From: Streptomyces sp. CoH27
Lineage (GTDB): Bacteria; Actinomycetota; Actinomycetes; Streptomycetales; Streptomycetaceae
Direction of reading: 5' to 3'
Length of the DNA: 64,000 bases
Assembly (NCBI RefSeq): GCF_020181035.1
Contig: NZ_JAIQYY010000002.1
Span: 357,284-421,283, forward strand
Positions 42,533 through 50,382 of this stretch are shown here, piece after piece. Every line of letters begins with the position of its first letter. The first letter of the stretch is position 1. Both the position numbers and the translations under genes were made by a program. Below the pieces are notes generated by a model, which was given only the letters and a program-made list of their open reading frames with translations, was not told the origin of the DNA and searched no databases.

Positions 42533-44164
42533 GTGAAGTCACGTCTGAAACTGCTCGGTCTGGCCGCCGCGCCGGCCCTGGTCGCCGCGGTCGTCCCCGC
42601 CGCCTACGCCGCGAACGCCCCGCAGCCGCATGCGACCCGTGCCGCCATCTCCGGAGACGTCCTGCCGGGCCTGAAGCAGAACGCGGCCCGCACCGGAAAC
42701 GTCGCGGCCGGCAAGCGGATATCCGTGGCGATCAGCCTGACTCCCAGAGGTGGCACGGCACTTGACACCTTCGTCGCCAAGGTGAGTGACCCGTGGTCGC
42801 GTTCGTACGGCCACTACCTGACGAAACGTCAGTTCGCCGCCCGCTTCGGCCGGACCGACGCCGAGGTCGAGCAGCTCAAGGACTACCTGCGTGCCCAGGG
42901 CCTGACCGTCGGCACCGTCCACTCGGGCAACCTGCTGGTCGACGCCAGCGGTACCGCCGCCCAGCTGGAGAAGGCCTTCGGCACCAAGCTGTCGACCTGG
43001 AAGGACACCGAGTCGGGCCGGTCCTTCTACGCCAACGACTCCGCGCCGACGCTCCCGTCCTCCCTCGCCTCCCTGGTCAGCGACGTGGCCGGCCTCAACA
43101 ACCGGGTCCAGCTGCACCACCAGGCGACCGCGCACACCGTCTCCCCCCACGACGGCCCCGGCGGCGGCTACACCCCGGCCCAGCTCAAGGGCGGCTACAA
43201 CGTCTCCGGCACGTACACCGGAAGCGGCCAGAAGATCGCGCTGCTGGAGTTCGACGGCTTCCAGCAGTCCAACATCACCACGTACGACAACCACTACAGC
43301 CTGGGTTCGCCCACCCCGACCGTGCAGAAGGTGGACGGCGGCTCCGGCGCACTCGGCGACGGCCAGGTCGAGGTCGAGCTGGACATCGAGGTGCTGCACG
43401 CGATCGCCCCCAAGGCGAACGTCACCGTGTTCGAGGGCCCCAACTCCGACGCCGGTGAGGTCGACACCTACCAGGCCATCGTCGACAGCGGCATCCCGAC
43501 CACCTCGATCAGCTGGGGTGCCGCCGAGAGTGCCCGCACGACCTCCGGCATCAACGCGGTCGACGCCGTCTTCAAGGCCGGTGCCGCCCAGGGCCTCGGC
43601 TTCTACGCGGCCTCCGGTGACAGCGGCTCCGACGACGCGGGCGACGGCGGCACCTCCGTCGACTACCCGGCCAGCGACCCGTACGTCACCGGCGTCGGTG
43701 GCACCAAGCTGACGGTGACCTCGTCCAACGCCTTCAGCAAGGAGGTGGCCTGGTCCGGGGGCGGTGGCGGCAAGTCCTCCGTCTTCACGATCCCGAGCTG
43801 GCAGAAGGCGGTCCAGAAGAGCGCCGGCGGCGGCTACCGCCAGGTGCCGGACGTCTCGGCCCACGCCAACCCCAGCCCCGGTGTCTCGATCTACTCGCAG
43901 GGTTCCTGGTCCTCGGTGGGCGGCACCAGTGCGGCGGCCCCCGAGTGGGCGGCCTTCGCGGCCCTCTACAACCAGCAGGCCGCGGCGGCCGGCAAGGCCA
44001 ACCTCGGCTTCGCCGACCCCGCCCTCTACTCGGCGAGCGGCACCGGCTTCCACGACATCACCAGCGGCAGCAACGGCGCCTACTCCGCCGCCACCGGCTG
44101 GGACTTCACCACCGGCTGGGGCTCGTACAACGCCGCGACGCTGGCGAGCAAGCTGCTCGGCTGA
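42533..44164 (+). CDS. Secreted sedolisin-type peptidase (S53, kumamolisin-like)
   Basis: A 543-residue pre-pro-protease. Start GTG 42533, seven bases after GGAGG. A Sec signal peptide ends near AYAANA. A pro-domain (about 35-200, with the DPWSRSYGHYLTKRQFAARF 'pro-kumamolisin' signature) precedes the catalytic domain. The catalytic set is E280 and D284 (EVELD), oxyanion Asp D363 (ASGDSGSDD) and Ser466 in GGTSAAAPEW. A C-terminal Ca2+ site is seen around FHDITSGSNG. Sedolisins are acid-active endopeptidases, self-processed after export. A clear terminator follows at 44189. Confidence 0.95.
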   Translation: MKSRLKLLGLAAAPALVAAVVPAAYAANAPQPHATRAAISGDVLPGLKQNAARTGNVAAGKRISVAISLTPRGGTALDTFVAKVSDPWSRSYGHYLTKRQFAARFGRTDAEVEQLKDYLRAQGLTVGTVHSGNLLVDASGTAAQLEKAFGTKLSTWKDTESGRSFYANDSAPTLPSSLASLVSDVAGLNNRVQLHHQATAHTVSPHDGPGGGYTPAQLKGGYNVSGTYTGSGQKIALLEFDGFQQSNITTYDNHYSLGSPTPTVQKVDGGSGALGDGQVEVELDIEVLHAIAPKANVTVFEGPNSDAGEVDTYQAIVDSGIPTTSISWGAAESARTTSGINAVDAVFKAGAAQGLGFYAASGDSGSDDAGDGGTSVDYPASDPYVTGVGGTKLTVTSSNAFSKEVAWSGGGGGKSSVFTIPSWQKAVQKSAGGGYRQVPDVSAHANPSPGVSIYSQGSWSSVGGTSAAAPEWAAFAALYNQQAAAAGKANLGFADPALYSASGTGFHDITSGSNGAYSAATGWDFTTGWGSYNAATLASKLLG

Positions 44165-44188
44165 CGACCGACGGCTGACGACCGACAG

Positions 44189-44221
44189 AGCGCGGGCCGG
44201 GGATGTTCCCCGGCCCGCGCT
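44189..44221 (+). terminator. Terminator of the sedolisin gene
   Basis: A perfect 15-bp stem, AGCGCGGGCCGGGGA (44189-44203) with its complement (44207-44221), and a 3-base loop, located 25 bp after the stop. Confidence 0.9.
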
Positions 44222-44338
44222 GCGGCGCGGACAACGTATCCAGTTCACCGCAACGGCGTAGGCGGCCCCTGTTCGATGTCACTCAGTGGTGATCTTCGGG
44301 GGAACGATCGGCGCGGCAGGACCGGCGACGACGTCGGA

Positions 44339-45100
44339 CTAGGGATTGTCCGTGGCGCCGATGATGGCGGAGAAGATCCGGTCCTGCGAGGTCGTCGGCA
44401 CATGGAAGAAGCCGTTGTTGCGGCCGAGCCGCAGCACCGCCGCCTCGTCCGCGACAGCTTTGACGTCTCCCAGGTTGTGGCTCACGAGGATCACCCCGAT
44501 GCCCTGTTCGCGCAGCTCGTCGACGACCTCAAGAACGTGGCCCGCCTGGGGGACGCCGAGCGCCGCGGTGGGCTCGTCCAGGAGGACGACCCTCGGGCGG
44601 CCGAGAAGGGCGCGGCAGATCGCGACGGTCTGCCGCTGCCCCGCGGACAGTGAAGCGACCGGAGCGCGCACATCGGGGACCCGGATGCCCATCGCGTCGA
44701 GCTGGCCGCGCGCCTGCCTGCGCATGCCGCCGTAGTCCAGCAACCGGAACAGGCGGCCCCGGACACCGGGGCACCGCCGCTCCCGGCCCAGGAAGAGGTT
44801 CTCGGCGACGTCGAGGTCGTCGCACAACGCCAAGGTCTGGTACACGGTCGCGATGCCCAGGCGGCGAGCGATCCGGGGGCTCGTGATGTGGACGCCCCGG
44901 CCCTCCCACTCGATGACGCCCTTGTCCGGGGTCTCGACACCTGCGATGACCTTGACGAGGGTGGACTTGCCGGCGCCGTTGTCCCCCAGAAGAGCGACGA
45001 CCTCGCCCTCGCGGATCTCCAGGTCGACGTCCTTCAGAGCCTGGACGGCGCCGAACCGCTTGGAGACCCCTCGCAGCGCGAGCAGGGGCGGCCCAGTCAA
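44339..45100 (-). CDS. Single-domain sugar ABC ATPase (FrcA-like)
   Basis: About 253 residues. TTG 45100 is chosen because GGAGGTGA lies seven bases upstream; a frame open to 45232 lacks another good start apart from ATG 45136. Walker A GDNGAGKST, Q-loop YQTLALCDDLDV, signature LSAGQRQ and Walker B VVLLDEPTAAL followed by the H-loop LVSHN are all intact. Unlike RbsA it has only one nucleotide-binding domain, as in the fructose transporter ATPase FrcA. It is divergent from the binding-protein and permease genes (45226 and 46306), with which it must assemble. Its separation onto the opposite strand is unusual for this family. Confidence 0.9.
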   Translation of the reverse strand: MTGPPLLALRGVSKRFGAVQALKDVDLEIREGEVVALLGDNGAGKSTLVKVIAGVETPDKGVIEWEGRGVHITSPRIARRLGIATVYQTLALCDDLDVAENLFLGRERRCPGVRGRLFRLLDYGGMRRQARGQLDAMGIRVPDVRAPVASLSAGQRQTVAICRALLGRPRVVLLDEPTAALGVPQAGHVLEVVDELREQGIGVILVSHNLGDVKAVADEAAVLRLGRNNGFFHVPTTSQDRIFSAIIGATDNP

Positions 45101-45120
45101 GCCAACCTCACCTCCAAGGA

Positions 45121-45180
45121 GAGACCCAAGTAGCATAATGCAACATTTATTAACGATATAGACATATGGTGTAAATGGGC
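45121..45180. promoter_or_regulatory. AT-rich divergent promoter of the second sugar importer
   Basis: A markedly AT-rich island (ATTTATTAACGATATAGACA and neighbours) in otherwise about 70% GC DNA. On the minus strand TTTACA is followed 17 bp later by TAATAA, a plausible promoter for the ATPase gene. A small palindrome GCATAATGC (45133-45141) may be an operator. Elements for the plus-strand operon were not resolved by eye. Confidence 0.5.
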
Positions 45181-45225
45181 TGGAGGTTCCGCAACGCTGC
45201 ACCCGGCTTGAGGAGGGTGTCACCG

Positions 45226-46266
45226 ATGGCACACCACCACACCGTCCGCGCGCGCTGCCGGCGACGACGTCCCCGGCAGGGGGCGGCGCTCCTCGTGGTG
45301 GGCACCTTGCTGGTCGGCGCCGCCGCCTGCGCCGGGCATCAGAACTCCACGGGTGGCAACGGGACGCGGAAGGTCACGATCGGCCTGGTGACCAAGACCG
45401 AGACCAATCCGTTCTTCGTGGCCATGCGCAAGGCCGCCGCCGACACGGCCAGGAAGAACAACGCCGAGCTCATCGCCCTGTCCGGCAAGTTCGACGGCGA
45501 CAACGAGGGCCAGGTCGCCGCGGTCGAGAGCCTCATCGCCCGCCACGTGCAGGGAATCCTGATCACGCCGTCGAACACGACGGGGATCCTGGGCGCCATC
45601 GCGGAGGCCCGCCGCCAGGGCATCCTGGTGATCGCGCTGGACACCGCGACGGACCCGGCGAACGCAGCGGACGCCACGTTCGCGACCGACAACTTCCACG
45701 CCGGACGCCTCCAGGGCGCCTACGTCAGGGCCGTGCTCGCGGGCCGGGCCCCCAAGGTGTTCATGCTCGACGGCACGGAAGGGTCCACGGTCAGCCGGCT
45801 CCGGCACGACGGGTTCCTCAGCGGCTTCGCGATCAAGGACGACTCACCGGCGATCCGCGGACGGGCCATCACCAACGGCGACCGCAATCGGGCGCAGACC
45901 GCGACGGAGAACCTGCTGCAGCGCACCACCGATGTGAACTCGCTCTACGCCATCAACGAGCCGGTGGCCGACGGCGCCTACACGGCCCTCGCCGCACGCG
46001 GCCTGACCCGGCAGGTGACCATCGGCGCCATCGACGGCGCATGCGAGGGCGTGCGCGACGTCAGATCCGGCAGGTACGCGGCCACCGTCATGCAGTTCCC
46101 GATCAGGATGGCCGACCAGGGCGTGACCGCGGTCACCGACTTCGTCAGGAAAGGGAAGAAACCGTCCGGCTTCACGGACACAGGCACGGTACTCATCACC
46201 GACAGGCCGGTGCCGGGACTGCCGTCCCGGAACACCGACTGGGGACTCCGGCACTGCTGGGGGTGA
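45226..46266 (+). CDS. Sugar ABC substrate-binding lipoprotein (FrcB-like)
   Basis: About 346 residues, ATG 45226 about 9 nt after GAGGAGG. A lipoprotein signal ends with VGAAAC, lipidated at Cys35. The type I periplasmic-binding fold is shown by VTIGLVTKTETNPFFVAMRK, ILITPSNTTGI, VIALDTATDP and SLYAINEPVADGAY. The C-terminal pattern FTDTGTVLITDRPVPGLPS...CWG resembles the fructose-binding protein FrcB. With the downstream permease and the divergent single-domain ATPase it would form a fructose- or related hexose importer. Substrate assignment is an inference from family resemblance. Confidence 0.92.
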   Translation: MAHHHTVRARCRRRRPRQGAALLVVGTLLVGAAACAGHQNSTGGNGTRKVTIGLVTKTETNPFFVAMRKAAADTARKNNAELIALSGKFDGDNEGQVAAVESLIARHVQGILITPSNTTGILGAIAEARRQGILVIALDTATDPANAADATFATDNFHAGRLQGAYVRAVLAGRAPKVFMLDGTEGSTVSRLRHDGFLSGFAIKDDSPAIRGRAITNGDRNRAQTATENLLQRTTDVNSLYAINEPVADGAYTALAARGLTRQVTIGAIDGACEGVRDVRSGRYAATVMQFPIRMADQGVTAVTDFVRKGKKPSGFTDTGTVLITDRPVPGLPSRNTDWGLRHCWG

Positions 46267-46305
46267 TCTTCGGACGCCGACCGGCGAAGGGATCAGTAAC
46301 GGATC

Positions 46306-47319
46306 ATGAGATCTCCCGTCACCACCAGTCCCGCCGACGACAGTGAACCGGGCACGGCACTGCGGGACACGTTGCGGTACGCCCTGCGCACACCGGCCAT
46401 CGGCCCACTCGTGGCCCTGGCCGTCGCCGTCCTGGTCTTCTCGGTCACGACAGACACCTTTCTGACACCGGAAAACCTTTCACTGGTACTGCAGCAGTCC
46501 ATCGTGATCGGCACGCTGGCGCTGGGTCAGTCCCTGATCATCCTCACCGCGGGCATCGACCTGTCGAACGGAGCCATCGCGGTACTCGGCACGCTCGCCA
46601 TGGCCAAGCCCGTCTTCGAGGGGAGCAGCCCCGCGGCGGCGCTGCTGGTGGGCCTGGCCGTGGCGACCTGCCTCGGACTCGTCAACGGTCTGCTCGTGGC
46701 CCGGCTGGACCTGCCGCCCTTCATCGTGACCCTGGGTGCGCTGACCGTCATCTACGCCGTGAGCAGGCTCTACTCCCAGTCCCGCAGCTATCCGGTGACG
46801 AGCGGCCTGCTTCTCTTCTGGGGGAACGGCGTCCACCTCGGCAGCGTGCTCATCACCTGGGGGACGTTCCTGCTCGTGGGTCTGTTCGCCTTCTTCTGGT
46901 ACGTGCTCGGCAAGACGGCCTGGGGCCGGCACATCTACGCCGTCGGCAACGCACCCGAGTCCGCCCGCCTGACCGGCATCAGCGTGCGGCGCACGGTCCT
47001 GTCGGTCTACCTCACCGCCGGTCTTCTCTACGGCATCGCCGCCTGGCAGTCCTTCGGCCGCATCCCCAACGCCGACCCCAACTCCTACCAGACGGCGAAC
47101 CTGGAGAGCATCACCGCCGTCGTCATCGGCGGGACCAGCCTGTTCGGCGGCCGGGGAAGCATCGCCGGGACGCTCATCGGAACGCTCATCGTCACCGTGC
47201 TCCGCTCCGGCCTCACCCAAGCGGGTGTCGACAGCCTCTACCAGGACGTCGCGACCGGGACCCTCGTCGTCGTCGCGGTCGGCGTCGACAAGGTCCTGCG
47301 CAAAGGCAGCGCACACTGA
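46306..47319 (+). CDS. Sugar ABC permease (RbsC/FrcC family)
   Basis: A 337-residue protein with about ten membrane segments. Family landmarks are SLIILTAGIDLSNGAIAVLG, GRHIYAVGNAPESARLTGIS and TAVVIGGTSLFGGRGSIAGT. It lies 39 bp after the binding-protein gene, on the same strand, and forms the channel of the importer. In contrast to the 20-23 kb importer the cognate ATPase is on the opposite strand. A C-rich hairpin region (47372-47410) follows before the convergent TPR gene. Confidence 0.93.
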   Translation: MRSPVTTSPADDSEPGTALRDTLRYALRTPAIGPLVALAVAVLVFSVTTDTFLTPENLSLVLQQSIVIGTLALGQSLIILTAGIDLSNGAIAVLGTLAMAKPVFEGSSPAAALLVGLAVATCLGLVNGLLVARLDLPPFIVTLGALTVIYAVSRLYSQSRSYPVTSGLLLFWGNGVHLGSVLITWGTFLLVGLFAFFWYVLGKTAWGRHIYAVGNAPESARLTGISVRRTVLSVYLTAGLLYGIAAWQSFGRIPNADPNSYQTANLESITAVVIGGTSLFGGRGSIAGTLIGTLIVTVLRSGLTQAGVDSLYQDVATGTLVVVAVGVDKVLRKGSAH

Positions 47320-47371
47320 CGACGGCGCGCTGCGGGCGCACCTGCGGACGTACGGGAGGCGGTGCCGGCGG

Positions 47372-47389
47372 CGCCCCGGTGCCGGGGCG
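47372..47389. terminator. Short GC hairpin between convergent genes
   Basis: CGCCCCGG (47372-47379) pairs with CCGGGGCG (47382-47389), followed by a run of ten or so C. Likely terminator for the permease operon and/or the convergent TPR gene. Confidence 0.5.
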
Positions 47390-47419
47390 GGCTGTCGCCC
47401 CCCCCCCGCGCCCGCCGCA

Positions 47420-50380
47420 TCACCCGTTGTCGCGCAGCCGGGCCGCCAGGGAGGTCAGCGGCTCGGTCGCCTCGGTGTGGCCCAGGGCGCTCAGGCGGGA
47501 GACCGCCGTGTCGAGGCGGGCGAGGGCGGGGGCGGGGCGTTCCAGGTAGAGGCCCTCCACGGCAGCCGCGAGACGGACGCACTCGGCCCACTCACCGGCG
47601 GGGTCCTCGTCGGGTCCCGGTTCGCCGAGCAGGGTGAGGGCCTTGTCCAGAGCGGCCAGGGCGGTCTCGTATTCACGGGCGTAGGCGTTGACCCGTCCGT
47701 GTTCGTAGGCCAGGGCACTGTCCAGGGAGCGGCCGCGGGCCTCGTACCCCGCGGCGCGGGCCTCGTCGGCGATCCTGCCCGCGTCGGCGAGACAGGCGAG
47801 GGCGTCGGCCAGGCCCTCGGAACCCTGCTTCTGGGCCTGGAGCCGGGCGAGTTCGCGCAGGCAGTTGCTGAGCTGCTCGTAGCGCGGGGCCCGGGCGTGG
47901 GCGGCGAGGGCCTGGTCCGCGGCCTCGCGGGCCCGGCCGAACTCGCCGGACTCGGCGAGGAGTACGGCGGTCTCCGCGGCGATCATGGCGTGGCTCCCGG
48001 GGTCGTCGGCCCAGCCGGCCGACTCGGCCGCGAGAGCGGCGAACTCCGCGGTGGCGGCCTTGAGGTCCTCGCCCGCGTGCAGCGCGCGGGCGCGGGTCAG
48101 GCGCAGCTGGGCGACGAGCCGGTCGTCCACCTCTCCGGCGGCGACGTCCGGTTCGGCCAGGAGGGAGTCGAGCAGCGCGATGCAGTCCTCGACGCGGCCC
48201 AGGTCGAGGCTGAGCCGGGCCGCGTCGCTGTAGGTGCAGAACGCGTCCGTGCGGCTGCCGTGGCGCAGCTCCAGCTCCGCGGAGCGCGTCAGGTGCCGCA
48301 GTGCCTCGTCGGGGCGGCCCAGGTGCAGGCAGGCCTGGGCCAGATCACCGTGGAGGCGGGCGGTGCCGGCCGAGTCGGACGGCCGGTCGGCGGCCAGCCG
48401 CAGGCTCTCGGTCAGGTCCGCGTGCGCGGCCTGCGCGTCCCTGAGGCCGAGCTGGATCCGGCCGCGCAGGCCGAGCGTGCGGGGCAGGTGCCAGGCGGGG
48501 CCGTGCGCCTTCAGCCGGTCGAGGAGGGCGTCGGTCTCCGTGACCGCGGCGGGCAGATCGCCGGAGAGGGCGTACGTACTGGCACGCAGCATGAGGGCGC
48601 CGGAGACCTGTCCGGCGATGTCGTGCCGGGTGGCGAATTCGAGCAGCAGGTCCGCCTCGGCGAAGACCGGCGCGATGTGCTCCTCGTTCCTCGACGTCTG
48701 CAGACGCAGGCCGAGCGCGGTCGCCCGCAACCGGAGCAGACGGGCCTCCTGGTACGGGGAGAGGCCGGGCGTCTCTTCGTGCAGCCGCACGAGGGCCGCG
48801 TGGGCGGCGGTCAGCGCGGCGGCCTTCGCCTCGGCTCCGTCGGCACGCTCCGCGGGGATCTCGGCGGCGGGAAGCAGGGCGCAGGCGCGGGCGAGCGCCG
48901 CGTGACCCGGCGCTCCGGCCTCGTCGTACAGGCGCGCGGCCTCCTCGTACCGGGCGGCGGCTTCGCCGAACTCGTCCTTCTCGCCCGCCCGGCTCGCCTC
49001 GTCGGCCAGCAGGTCCGCGCGCAAACGTACGAGCGGTCCCACGGCCGGGTCGTCGGGGTGGGTGTAGTCGGGGGCGGCGACGAGGGTGCGAAGCCGTGCC
49101 CAGCAGGCCGCCGCGTCCGGATGCCCCTGCTCGTCCAACGCCCGTGCCCAGGTGATGAGTTCGGGCAGCGACTCGGGGACGGTGGCGGCCGTACAGACGG
49201 CGGGCGCGGCAGCCCGGGCAGCCCGGGCAGCCGGGGCAGCCGGGGCAGCCGGGGCCACGTCGTCGAGGCCGCGGGTGCGCAGGGTCAGTTCCAGTGCGTC
49301 CAGCAGGGGGGCACGGTCGAGGCGGGCCCGGCGCCGGTCGGTGTGGGCCGTGGTGCCGTTGCGGGTGTCGAAGCGGGCGGCGAGGTCGTCGGCGCGGCGA
49401 CGCACCTCGGCGCGCAGCCCGGCCACCGTCCAGGTGCGGCCCGCGTATCCCGCGGCGGGCAGCTCGCCGTGGCCGAGGACTTCGACGCGCTGGAGGAGGA
49501 CTTCCACACCGGTGAGGAAACCGAGCTGGTCCAGCGGCGAGTCGACGTCGTCGAACAGACTCCGGTTCTCCGCGAGCAGTTCCAGGCCACGTGCCTCGTT
49601 GCCGGTCAGCGCACAGAACTCCAGGTGCCGGCCGATCTCCCCGGACATCGAGGGATTGCGCCGGCAGCCGCGGTAACCGGCCAGGTGCAGCTCACGCGCC
49701 CGGTCGGTGCGACCGGTGCGCAGCAGGGGAAGCAGCGCGTACGAGACGGAGCGGGCGGGCTCCTCCTGGCAGGATTCCTTCCCGGCCAGGACGGGCTCCC
49801 AGGTGCCGAGCGCCCGCTCGTCGTCGCCCGCCGCAAGGTGGTACAGGGCACGCTCGCAGATCTCGCAGGCCTCGCAGTCGCTGAGCCTGGTGCGGGTACG
49901 GCCCGCCCACAGCTCGTAGGCGAGAGCGGTGTCCTCGCCGACGTGGGCGGCGAGCTGGTACGCCTGTCCGTAGTAGGGCTGGAGGCCGAGGCCGGCCTTC
50001 TCGTACCGGTCGCGCATCTCCGCCAGCCACTGGCGCAGGCTGGCCAGCGGTATCTCGGGCAGCTGGCGCAGGGCGTGGCCCACCCACTTGAAACGCCAGA
50101 ACAGCATGTGGCGCAGGCGCTCGTCGAAGACGTCGGGCTGCTCGTCGAAGAGGGTGAGCAGGCGAGCGAAGACGACGGGCGACTTCCTGGGTTCAGAGCC
50201 GTAGTTGTAGGCCTCCTGGAGTTCGAGGAGCGCGTGGATGAGCGGGACGGGCTCCGCGAACTGCTCGGCGGCGTCGGCCAGTTCCTCGGCGGTGACGGTG
50301 CGGGTGCGGCCGTAGGGGCGCCGGTCGTTCTCCTTCAGCGCCTGGTACAGCTCGTCGGTGGTCCGGGGTGCGGTCGGCAT
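47420..50380 (-). CDS. Large TPR-repeat protein paired with HSP90-like ATPase
   Basis: A 986-residue all-helical protein, ATG 50380 (MPTAPRTTDELYQALKEN). It is composed of many degenerate tetratricopeptide repeats, for example LHGDLAQACLHLGRPDEALR. No catalytic domain is seen. Near the middle a 9-bp DNA repeat (49211-49255) encodes an Ala/Pro/Arg linker. The start lies 2 bp after the stop of the HSP90-like gene, so the two are coupled. A cysteine cluster DCEACEICERALYHLAAG occurs around residue 160. It probably serves as the client/substrate-recognition partner of the HSP90 ATPase. Confidence 0.85.
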   Translation of the reverse strand: MPTAPRTTDELYQALKENDRRPYGRTRTVTAEELADAAEQFAEPVPLIHALLELQEAYNYGSEPRKSPVVFARLLTLFDEQPDVFDERLRHMLFWRFKWVGHALRQLPEIPLASLRQWLAEMRDRYEKAGLGLQPYYGQAYQLAAHVGEDTALAYELWAGRTRTRLSDCEACEICERALYHLAAGDDERALGTWEPVLAGKESCQEEPARSVSYALLPLLRTGRTDRARELHLAGYRGCRRNPSMSGEIGRHLEFCALTGNEARGLELLAENRSLFDDVDSPLDQLGFLTGVEVLLQRVEVLGHGELPAAGYAGRTWTVAGLRAEVRRRADDLAARFDTRNGTTAHTDRRRARLDRAPLLDALELTLRTRGLDDVAPAAPAAPAARAARAAAPAVCTAATVPESLPELITWARALDEQGHPDAAACWARLRTLVAAPDYTHPDDPAVGPLVRLRADLLADEASRAGEKDEFGEAAARYEEAARLYDEAGAPGHAALARACALLPAAEIPAERADGAEAKAAALTAAHAALVRLHEETPGLSPYQEARLLRLRATALGLRLQTSRNEEHIAPVFAEADLLLEFATRHDIAGQVSGALMLRASTYALSGDLPAAVTETDALLDRLKAHGPAWHLPRTLGLRGRIQLGLRDAQAAHADLTESLRLAADRPSDSAGTARLHGDLAQACLHLGRPDEALRHLTRSAELELRHGSRTDAFCTYSDAARLSLDLGRVEDCIALLDSLLAEPDVAAGEVDDRLVAQLRLTRARALHAGEDLKAATAEFAALAAESAGWADDPGSHAMIAAETAVLLAESGEFGRAREAADQALAAHARAPRYEQLSNCLRELARLQAQKQGSEGLADALACLADAGRIADEARAAGYEARGRSLDSALAYEHGRVNAYAREYETALAALDKALTLLGEPGPDEDPAGEWAECVRLAAAVEGLYLERPAPALARLDTAVSRLSALGHTEATEPLTSLAARLRDNG
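49211..49255. repeat. Five 9-bp tandem units within the TPR gene
   Basis: AGCC(C/G)GGGC is repeated five times (two of AGCCCGGGC then three of AGCCGGGGC), encoding a low-complexity Ala/Pro/Arg linker. Being a multiple of three, copy-number change would keep the frame. Confidence 0.9.
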
Positions 50381-50382
50381 CG

